Source: Burkholderiales bacterium (GTDB lineage: Bacteria; Pseudomonadota; Gammaproteobacteria; Burkholderiales; JACMKV01). From it: 8,803 nt of DNA. The notes under the pieces are model-generated. The model worked only from the letters and a program-made list of their open reading frames with translations. It searched no databases and was not told the origin of the DNA. The stretch lies in contig JACMKV010000454.1 in assembly GCA_014379915.1 (NCBI GenBank), positions 1-8,803 on the forward strand, given 5' to 3'. The position numbers and the translations under genes are program-made. Below, piece by piece: positions 1 to 5,268 of the stretch (within the stretch, counting starts at the first letter, position 1; the number at the start of each line of letters is the position of its first letter).

Positions 1-203
1 ATCGGAGCCTGTTTCGATACGCACCAGGACGTGCTCGGCCGCGAACCGCGCTTCGACGTCCTGAATCGGCAATGGCCGATTTATTCGTCGAGCTATCAGG
101 GACCGGTCGCTATAGTCATGAGCGGCAATATCTCCAACAGTATTCTGGGCGGCGGCACGCTGACTTGCGGCGCCAGGTAAGAAACATCGTGCGCCGCGAG
201 GTG
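1..203 (+). pseudogene. glgC: glgC-like 3' fragment, frameshifted and truncated
   Basis: Frame 1 is open from the left edge to a TAA at 178-180 and encodes 59 residues. They resemble the junction between the nucleotidyltransferase domain and the C-terminal beta-helix of ADP-glucose pyrophosphorylase (GlgC), which makes ADP-glucose for glycogen synthesis. The visible marks are NRQWPIYSS (compare the DRNWPI type motif of GlgC), then GPVA, then the hexapeptide-like stretch GNISNSILGGGTLTCGAR. Reading on in the +3 frame from 177 gives VRNIVRREV to 203, which continues the family pattern GA-R-VRNS-x-x-R. This indicates loss of one base near 177. After 203 the resemblance stops and that frame ends at TGA 228-230, so most of the left-handed beta-helix that should follow is missing. 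Either the gene is broken or a sequence error coincides with a genuine truncation. The identification is by eye from a short stretch; another sugar-phosphate nucleotidyltransferase is possible. Confidence 0.55.
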
Positions 204-218
204 ACTGCTTCGCAACGA

Positions 219-237
219 CCCCTCCTCTGAAGAGGGG
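219..237. repeat. Short inverted repeat / hairpin next to the glgC breakpoint
   Basis: CCCCTC (219-224) and GAGGGG (232-237) form a perfect 6 bp stem around a 7-base loop. It begins about 15 bases after glgC homology is lost. There is no immediate T-run, so it is a weak terminator candidate. This kind of sequence is reminiscent of short palindromic intergenic repeats dispersed in proteobacterial genomes, but copy number cannot be judged from this window. Confidence 0.4.
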
Positions 238-511
238 AAGGCTCATTTGTTTTCCTGGGAAGGGGCGACAGTCCAAGAGTAGCCAGAGGTTCCTTAGTTC
301 GCCCAATCTCTGAAGCGTGCCTGCTCGAGACAATCTGTTTTGTAAACTCTACCATTCCAGCTCACTGCCCCTGTAGTCGGATTCGTTTTGAAACAAAGGG
401 ATATGATGCGAGTTTACGGTTACGCCAATGGGCATAGGAATTGCCTGCTAATAGCGGTGCCAGGGACAGCGTTAAAAAATTTTCAAGCGGGCAAGTGTTG
501 GTCCCATGGCC

Positions 512-535
512 GCGTGTGAGCTGCTGCTCACGCGC
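512..535. promoter_or_regulatory. 10 bp hairpin upstream of the GlsB/YeaQ-family gene
   Basis: The arms GCGTGTGAGC (512-521) and GCTCACGCGC (526-535) pair over 10 bp, with one G-T wobble, around the loop TGCT. The hairpin ends about 57 bases before the ribosome binding site of the downstream gene, so it would lie in that gene's leader if transcription starts upstream. No T-run follows, so it is not an ordinary intrinsic terminator. Function is unknown: an operator, an mRNA-stabilising leader stem or chance are all open. Confidence 0.35.
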
Positions 536-592
536 AATCCGAAACAGCAGTTCCCGATGAAAGCGAGAGAATTGACGCGAAGCGATTTAACC

Positions 593-602
593 AGGAGAGG
601 AG
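593..602 (+). promoter_or_regulatory. Tandem Shine-Dalgarno sequence
   Basis: Two consecutive AGGAG motifs lie at 593-597 and 598-602. The first is 8 bases from the ATG at 606, an ideal distance; the second is only 3 bases away. This strongly supports the 606 start and predicts efficient translation. Confidence 0.8.
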
Positions 603-605
603 CAA

Positions 606-878
606 ATGATTAATTTTATTATCTGGATTGTGTTGGGCGGCATCATCGGATGGCTGGCAAGCAAGCTCATGAAGACAGACGCGCAACAGGGCGTGATTTT
701 GAATGTCGTGGTCGGCATCGTCGGCGCATTCCTTGGCGGCTTTCTGCTGTCCCCGTTATTCGGAATTGGTAGCCTGAGTCAAGGCAACTTCAGTTTGCCG
801 GCGTTGTTTATCGCTTTTTTGGGCGCCGTGATTCTGCTTGCCATCGTCAACCTGATTCGGCGCGGCAGCGTCCGCTAG
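606..878 (+). CDS. GlsB/YeaQ/YmgE-family small stress-associated membrane protein
   Basis: This is a 90-residue, very hydrophobic protein of the family annotated as GlsB/YeaQ/YmgE stress response membrane protein, also called transglycosylase-associated protein (Pfam PF04226). Three membrane segments are visible at about residues 2-18, 30-52 and 63-84, with a short polar loop at 20-28 (KLMKTDAQQ) and a basic C-terminal tail (RRGSVR). The glycine-rich patterns GGIIGWLASKLM and VVGIVGAFLGG are typical of the family, and the length is normal. Members are inner membrane proteins linked by expression to general or envelope stress; the biochemical role is not established and the transglycosylase name is historical. 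The ATG has a tandem Shine-Dalgarno sequence. A strong terminator downstream makes it transcriptionally separate from glgX. Proximity to trehalose genes fits a shared stress theme but does not show co-regulation. Confidence 0.9.
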   Translation: MINFIIWIVLGGIIGWLASKLMKTDAQQGVILNVVVGIVGAFLGGFLLSPLFGIGSLSQGNFSLPALFIAFLGAVILLAIVNLIRRGSVR

Positions 879-889
879 TTATTGCTGGC

Positions 890-905
890 GCGCTCCGCTG
901 AGCGC
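890..905. repeat. Small GC-rich hairpin after the membrane protein gene
   Basis: GCGCTC (890-895) and GAGCGC (900-905) form a perfect 6 bp stem with the 4-base loop CGCT, 11 bases after the TAG stop. No T-run follows. It may stabilise the 3' end of the mRNA together with the terminator at 963, or be incidental. Confidence 0.3.
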
Positions 906-962
906 TTGCTTTGCTCGTCGCTGGATTGGCAGGCCGTTGAAAACCGTAGCGAGCGCAGCTTC

Positions 963-1012
963 AAAACCCCGGCATTGCCGGGGTTTTGTTTCGTCTGTTT
1001 TTTTGTTTCGTT
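963..1012 (+). terminator. Strong rho-independent terminator
   Basis: AAAACCCCGGC (963-973) and GCCGGGGTTTT (977-987) form a perfect 11 bp stem with a 3-base ATT loop. A T-rich tail follows to about 1012, including a run of T at 998-1004. It closes the transcript of the 606-878 gene. It also means glgX needs its own promoter in roughly 1013-1117, and it excludes glgX start codons placed upstream, such as the TTG at 986 inside the stem. Confidence 0.92.
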
Positions 1013-1105
1013 TGTTCGTTCGGCGACTACGCACAGATTCGTGCGCGGATTCGCTCTCATTACCTGAGGCGAAGCGAGTTGCTTTGCCAGAGCGCCCACT
1101 ATCAA

Positions 1106-1110
1106 AAGGA
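1106..1110 (+). promoter_or_regulatory. Shine-Dalgarno site fixing the TTG start of glgX
   Basis: AAGGA at 1106-1110 is followed by a 7-base spacer and TTG at 1118-1120. The protein from this TTG begins (M)PYRNLAVWPGQPYPLG, a normal beginning for this enzyme group, whereas upstream in-frame codons encode unrelated residues. Confidence 0.75.
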
Positions 1111-1117
1111 AATCAAC

Positions 1118-3274
1118 TTGCCTTATCGGAATCTCGCAGTATGGCCCGGGCAACCCTATCCGCTCGGCGCGACCTGGGACGGCGAAGGTGTCAATTTCAG
1201 CTTGTTTTCCGACCACGCGACCGGCGTCGAGCTATGCCTGTTCGACGCCAAAGGCCGCCAGCAGATGCATCGCATCGACATGCCGGAGAAAACCCACCGC
1301 GCATGGCACTGTTATCTGCCGCAGGTGCGCCCGGGCCAGTTGTACGGCTATCGCGTGCATGGACCTTACGAGCCCAGGAACGGGCATCGATTCAATCCGA
1401 ACAAGCTGCTGTTCGATCCCTACGCCAAAAATATCGTCGGGGTGATGAACTGGAGCGATGCGCAGTTCGGCTACCGCATCGGCTCGGAGCGGGCGGATCT
1501 CTCGTTCGACCGCCGCGATTCGGCGTCCGGCATGCCGAAATGCCAGGTTATCGACTCGGCCTTCACGTGGGGCAACGACAAGCCGCCGCGCGTGCCGTGG
1601 AATGACACCGTCATTTACGAAACCCACGTCAAAGGTTTTACGGTAAAGCATCCGGAAGTCCCGGAAGGCTTGCGTGGAACCTATGGCGCGCTGGGGACCG
1701 GACCGGTCATCGACCATCTGAGGCGACTCGGCATTACGACCGTCGAGCTGATGCCGGTGCAGCGTTTTATCAATGACCGTCACCTGATCGACAAAGGCTT
1801 GAGCAATTTCTGGGGCTACAACTCGATTGGATTTTTCGCACCCGACGCGCGGTATGCGGTCGACTATCCGGTGTACGAATTCCGCACCATGGTTAAGACG
1901 CTGCACAGCGCCGGCATCGAAGTCATACTCGACGTCGTCTACAACCATACCGCGGAAGGCAATCAGCAAGGGCCGACCTTGTCGTTTCGCGGCATCGACA
2001 ACGCGTCGTACTACCGGCTGGTCGATGGCGATTTGCGTCATTACATGGATTACACCGGCACCGGCAATACGCTGAACATGACGCATCCGCGGGTGCTGCA
2101 ACTGATCATGGATTCGCTGCGTTACTGGGTCACCGAAATGCACGTCGATGGTTTCCGCTTCGATCTGGCTTCGACGCTCGCGCGCGAGTTGCATGCGGTC
2201 GACAAGCTTGGCGCTTTCTTCGACATCATTCAGCAGGATCCGGTGATATCGCAGGTCAAATTGATCGCCGAGCCATGGGACCTCGGCGAGGGCGGCTATC
2301 AGGTCGGCAATTTCCCGGTCGGCTGGACTGAATGGAACGGCAAGTATCGCGACGATGTGCGTTCGTACTGGAAAGGCGACGGCGGCCTGATCGGCGACCT
2401 CGCCTATCGGCTGACCGGCTCCAGCGATCTGTATGAATCGGGCGGCAGGCGGCCCTATGCCAGCGTCAACTTCATCGCCGTGCACGACGGCTTTACCCTG
2501 CACGATCTGGTCAGTTACAACGACAAGCACAACGGGGCCAATGGCGAGGACAACCGCGACGGCGAAAGCCATAATCGAAGCTGGAACTGCGGCGCTGAAG
2601 GCCGTACCGATGATCCTGCGATCAACGTGCTGCGCGAGCAGCAGAAGCGCAATTTTCTGGCGACGCTATTTTTGTCGCAGGGCGTGCCGATGATCGTCGC
2701 CGGCGACGAGATGGGCCGGACGCAGGGCGGCAACAACAATGCCTATTGCCAGGACAACGAAATCAGCTGGTTCGACTGGGATCTCGATTCCGCTGATCTG
2801 GCCTTGATGTCGTTTGCGCAACGCATCATTAGTTTGCGCGCACGCCATCCGGTCCTGCATCGGCGCCATTTTTTCCAGGGCCAGCACATTCCCGAAGTCG
2901 ATGTCAAAGGCATACTGTGGCTGACGCCGGCAGGTACCGAAATGAGCGACGAAGAGTGGAGCGTCGGCTTCGCGCGTTGCCTCGGCCTGCTGATCTCAGG
3001 CAACGCCGGCGACGAACTCGATGAGCGCGGCCGCCGCGAATACGACGATCATTTTTTGATCCTGCTGAATGCGCATCACGAAGAAATACCCTTCGTGATA
3101 CCCACATACGGCGAAACCACGCACTGGGACCTCGTCATGGATACCACCTTCGAAGGCGGGCTGAAGCGCGGGCCACGCGTCGATTCGGGGAATGCCTATG
3201 CACTGAAGGGACGCTCGGTCGCCATGTTCACGCAGAACAATCCGAATTCGCGCAAACCGAGTTATGAGAGTTAG
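1118..3274 (+). CDS. glgX: Glycogen debranching enzyme GlgX / TreX (isoamylase type, GH13)
   Basis: From the TTG at 1118 the product has 718 residues, the usual GlgX size. It hydrolyses alpha-1,6 branch linkages of glycogen or limit dextrin in the cytoplasm, releasing linear malto-oligosaccharides. An N-terminal CBM48-type beta domain (about 1-150; PLGATWDGEGVNFSLFS) precedes the GH13 barrel. Visible motifs are DVVYNH (272-277), DGFRFDLAS with nucleophile Asp349, AEPWDLGEGGYQVG with acid/base Glu385, and HDGFTLHDLVSYNDKHN with Asp457. The late stretch GDEMGRTQGGNNNAYCQDNEISW is a GlgX/isoamylase signature. A C-terminal beta domain ends in YALKGRSVAMF. The gene heads a block with treZ and malQ-treY, so it fills the position called treX in trehalose clusters and probably feeds linear chains to TreY. 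No convincing sigma-70 promoter was found between the upstream terminator and the start. The TTG start may lower expression. No catalytic residue is missing. Confidence 0.95.
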   Translation: MPYRNLAVWPGQPYPLGATWDGEGVNFSLFSDHATGVELCLFDAKGRQQMHRIDMPEKTHRAWHCYLPQVRPGQLYGYRVHGPYEPRNGHRFNPNKLLFDPYAKNIVGVMNWSDAQFGYRIGSERADLSFDRRDSASGMPKCQVIDSAFTWGNDKPPRVPWNDTVIYETHVKGFTVKHPEVPEGLRGTYGALGTGPVIDHLRRLGITTVELMPVQRFINDRHLIDKGLSNFWGYNSIGFFAPDARYAVDYPVYEFRTMVKTLHSAGIEVILDVVYNHTAEGNQQGPTLSFRGIDNASYYRLVDGDLRHYMDYTGTGNTLNMTHPRVLQLIMDSLRYWVTEMHVDGFRFDLASTLARELHAVDKLGAFFDIIQQDPVISQVKLIAEPWDLGEGGYQVGNFPVGWTEWNGKYRDDVRSYWKGDGGLIGDLAYRLTGSSDLYESGGRRPYASVNFIAVHDGFTLHDLVSYNDKHNGANGEDNRDGESHNRSWNCGAEGRTDDPAINVLREQQKRNFLATLFLSQGVPMIVAGDEMGRTQGGNNNAYCQDNEISWFDWDLDSADLALMSFAQRIISLRARHPVLHRRHFFQGQHIPEVDVKGILWLTPAGTEMSDEEWSVGFARCLGLLISGNAGDELDERGRREYDDHFLILLNAHHEEIPFVIPTYGETTHWDLVMDTTFEGGLKRGPRVDSGNAYALKGRSVAMFTQNNPNSRKPSYES

Positions 3275-3323
3275 GGGTCAGGGCTCAGGGGCTAGGGATC
3301 AGGGGTCAGGGGCAGGGTCGGGG
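3274..3323 (+). repeat. G-rich GGGGTCA-type array with G-quadruplex potential
   Basis: Immediately after glgX, and sharing the last G of its TAG stop, eight G-tracts of 3-4 bases lie at 3274-3277, 3281-3283, 3288-3291, 3295-3297, 3302-3305, 3309-3312, 3315-3317 and 3320-3323. The spacers are only 2-4 bases (TCA, CTCA, CTA, ATCA, TCA, CA, TC). The G-strand is the coding strand, so the mRNA could fold into a quadruplex between glgX and treZ. The unit resembles degenerate GGGGTCA/GGGATCA repeats seen in intergenic regions of various bacteria; this parallel is from memory. Confidence 0.8.
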
Positions 3324-3354
3324 ATCGGTTTAGAATTTGACTGTCCTAGCCCCT
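3287..3354. repeat. Inverted repeat linking the G-array to the treZ leader
   Basis: AGGGGCTAGG (3287-3296) and CCTAGCCCCT (3345-3354) are perfect 10-base complements separated by 48 bases. The 3' arm ends 13 bases before the treZ ATG, where a Shine-Dalgarno sequence would be expected but is absent. In the transcript this long-range stem would compete with a G-quadruplex using the same G-tracts. Regulation by this switch is inference only. Confidence 0.6.
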
Positions 3355-3367
3355 AGCCAACAGCACC

Positions 3368-5221
3368 ATGAAAACACAACACCAGATGCCATTCGGCGCC
3401 GAAGTCCTCGACGACGGCGCGGTCCGCTTTGCGCTGTGGGCGCCGGACGCGAAATCAGTCGAGCTATGTGTGGAACAGGACGGCGTGGAAAAGCTGATTA
3501 CCATGCCGGCAGCCGCTGGTGGCTTTTATCGGCTGACCACCGCGAAAGCGCGTGCCGGCAGCCGCTATCGCTATCGCATCGATCAGGATTTGCGGGTTCC
3601 CGATCCGGCTTCGCGCTTCAATGTTGACGACGTGCACGGCACCAGCGTCGTTATCGATCCGCGGGCTTACCGGTGGACTGACGCTGAATCGGATTGGCGC
3701 GGGCGGCCATGGAACGATGCCGTGATCTACGAACTCCATCTCGGCGCATTCACCGCGGACGGCACATTCCGAGCGGCCATCGAGCGCCTCGATTACCTGG
3801 CCGAACTCGGCGTCACGGTGCTGGAAATCATGCCGGTCGCCGATTTTCCCGGACGCAATAACTGGGGCTATGACGGCGTGCTGTTGTTCGCGCCGGAAAG
3901 CCGCTACGGTAAGCCCGATGATTTCAAGGCGCTGATCGAGGCCGCCCATGCGCGCGGTCTGATGGTGCTGCTCGATGTCGTCTACAACCATTTCGGGCCC
4001 GACGGCAATTACCTGAACGCGTATGCGTCGCAATATTTCACCGAGCACTATCACACGCCGTGGGGCGCCGCGATCAATTTCGGCGACGAGGGCAGCCGCG
4101 CGGTGCGCGATTTCTGCATTCACAACGTCCTGTACTGGATCGAGGAATATCGGCTCGACGGCCTGCGCTTTGACGCCGTGCACGAGATTCGCGATGACGA
4201 GTCGCCGAAAAATATTCTGTACGAAATCGCCGAAGCCGTGCATCACGGACCAGGCGCCGAACGTCATATTCATCTGATTCTCGAGAACGACCACAATGCC
4301 GCGTCATTTTTGAAGCGCAGCGCATCCGGCCAGCCTTTGTGGTACACGGCGCAATGGAACGACGACTTTCATCACGCGATGCACGTACTGCTGACCAATG
4401 AGACCGACGGCTACTATTGCGATTACGCCGAAGCGCCGGCGCGCTACCTGGCGCGGGCACTGGCCGAAGGCTTTTCGTATCAGGGCCAGACATCGAAGCA
4501 TCGCCACGGCATGAGCCGCGGCGAGCCGAGCGCGGGCCTGCCGCCGATCGCTTTCGTATCGTTTCTGCAGAACCACGATCAGGTCGGCAATACCGCTTTC
4601 GGCTCGCGCGTCAACGCGACTGCCGAAGTCGCCGCGATGCGTGCGGCGACTGCTTTGCTGCTGCTCTCGCCAATGCCACCGCTGCTATTCATGGGGCAGG
4701 AATTCGCGACCGATCAGCCGTTCCCTTTCTTTTGCGATTTCGGTCCGCCGCTATGCGATCTCGTTACCGCCGGCCGGCGCAAGGAATTCGAGCGCTTTCC
4801 GGCCTTTCGCGATCCCGAGGCGCAGCAGAAAATTCCCGATCCGAACGCACCCGAAACCGCACAATCGGCGGTTCTCGATTGGTCGGCGCTTGATCGCGAC
4901 GAGCACCGCGGCTGGCTCGAATTCCATCGTTCGCTGCTGCAATTGCGCCGCACTGAGATCGCGCCGCGGCTTTCAGGCGTCAAGGGCGCTGCCGCGAGTT
5001 ATCGAATGTTTACCGCGCATGCATTCCAGGTTGCCTGGCGACTCGGCGATGGATCTTGCCTGACCCTCAGTGCAAACCTGTGCGAGACGCCGGCGCCCAA
5101 ACTGTTGAAGCCGGAAGGCGAGCTGCTGTACGCTGAACCGGAGCGCGCCGCGAATGAATTCCGGCACGGCAACTTGCCCGCCTGGTCTGTGCTATGGCAT
5201 CTGGCGCGGGCGCGGCAATGA
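3368..5221 (+). CDS. treZ: Maltooligosyltrehalose trehalohydrolase TreZ (GH13)
   Basis: The 617-residue product is the enzyme that hydrolyses the alpha-1,4 bond next to the trehalose end of maltooligosyltrehalose, releasing free trehalose in the cytoplasm. An N-terminal beta-sandwich (about 1-95; MPFGAEVLDDGAVRFALWAP) precedes the barrel. Motifs are WNDAVIYELHLGAFT (about 117-131), DVVYNHFGPDGN (203-214), LDGLRFDAVHEI with nucleophile Asp269, ILENDHN with acid/base Glu306, and FLQNHDQVGN with Asp404. The trehalohydrolase hallmark follows: MGQEFATDQPFPFFCDF, then GRRKEF and IPDPNAPETAQSAVLDW. A C-terminal beta domain ends the protein. The ATG at 3368 has no visible Shine-Dalgarno sequence and sits after a C-rich inverted-repeat arm; an in-frame ATG at 3386 (residue 7) is an alternative start just before the conserved MPFGAE. 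It lies 93 bases after glgX and 46 bases before malQ-treY, so it is likely co-transcribed with both. Confidence 0.96.
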   Translation: MKTQHQMPFGAEVLDDGAVRFALWAPDAKSVELCVEQDGVEKLITMPAAAGGFYRLTTAKARAGSRYRYRIDQDLRVPDPASRFNVDDVHGTSVVIDPRAYRWTDAESDWRGRPWNDAVIYELHLGAFTADGTFRAAIERLDYLAELGVTVLEIMPVADFPGRNNWGYDGVLLFAPESRYGKPDDFKALIEAAHARGLMVLLDVVYNHFGPDGNYLNAYASQYFTEHYHTPWGAAINFGDEGSRAVRDFCIHNVLYWIEEYRLDGLRFDAVHEIRDDESPKNILYEIAEAVHHGPGAERHIHLILENDHNAASFLKRSASGQPLWYTAQWNDDFHHAMHVLLTNETDGYYCDYAEAPARYLARALAEGFSYQGQTSKHRHGMSRGEPSAGLPPIAFVSFLQNHDQVGNTAFGSRVNATAEVAAMRAATALLLLSPMPPLLFMGQEFATDQPFPFFCDFGPPLCDLVTAGRRKEFERFPAFRDPEAQQKIPDPNAPETAQSAVLDWSALDRDEHRGWLEFHRSLLQLRRTEIAPRLSGVKGAAASYRMFTAHAFQVAWRLGDGSCLTLSANLCETPAPKLLKPEGELLYAEPERAANEFRHGNLPAWSVLWHLARARQ

Positions 5222-5268
5222 AGGCTCGTGAAGGTATAGCATCAGGTGCTCAGGCAAAATCCCGCTGA
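5218..5268 (+). CDS. Possible 16-codon coupling micro-ORF between treZ and malQ-treY
   Basis: An ATG at 5218 overlaps the treZ stop as ATGA. It reads MKAREGIASGAQAKSR and stops at TGA 5266-5268, whose last base is the A of the malQ-treY ATG (TGATG). Ribosomes ending treZ could therefore re-initiate and be delivered exactly to the start of malQ-treY, which has only a weak purine stretch upstream. I recognise no homology for the peptide. It may be a translational-coupling device, or a chance open frame in a 46-base spacer. Confidence 0.25.
   Translation: MKAREGIASGAQAKSR

Larger units (their letters stand above)
204..605. other. Gene-free stretch between the glgC remnant and the membrane protein gene
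   Basis: I see no credible coding region on either strand across these 400 bases. The base composition is more AT-rich in 320-500 than in the flanking genes. The stretch holds a G/C-rich hairpin at 219-237, a longer hairpin at 512-535, and the ribosome binding site of the next gene at 593-602. A promoter for the downstream gene must lie here or further upstream. The best isolated -10-like hexamer is TATGAT at 402-407, but it has no matching -35 at a usual distance, so I do not call it. Confidence 0.6.

Noticed and set aside
116..355. 79-codon minus-strand frame across the glgC breakpoint
   Set aside because: It crosses the glgC fragment and the palindrome. The translation looks like read-through of intergenic repeat sequence, with no family resemblance.
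402..407. TATGAT as a -10 box for the membrane protein gene
   Set aside because: No -35-like hexamer lies 15-19 bases upstream and there is no extended -10 TGN. It is about 200 bases from the start codon, so support is too weak.
1079..1105. TTGCTT and TATCAA as a promoter for glgX
   Set aside because: The spacer is 15 bases and the -10 overlaps the ribosome binding site, so the transcript would lack that site.
937..1605. 222-codon + strand frame overlapping the start of glgX
   Set aside because: It spans the terminator and runs out of frame through the CBM48 part of glgX. Its sequence is arginine-rich and low in information, typical of a frame shadow.
1232..2572. 446-codon open frame on the minus strand inside glgX
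   Set aside because: It is antisense to the conserved GH13 core of glgX and its translation shows no recognisable domain. Long antisense frames are expected opposite GC-rich genes with biased third positions.
3274..3358. CRISPR array or phage attachment site in the G-rich repeat
   Set aside because: The units are under 8 bases with 2-4 base spacers and no unique spacers of CRISPR size, and no integrase or tRNA gene is nearby.
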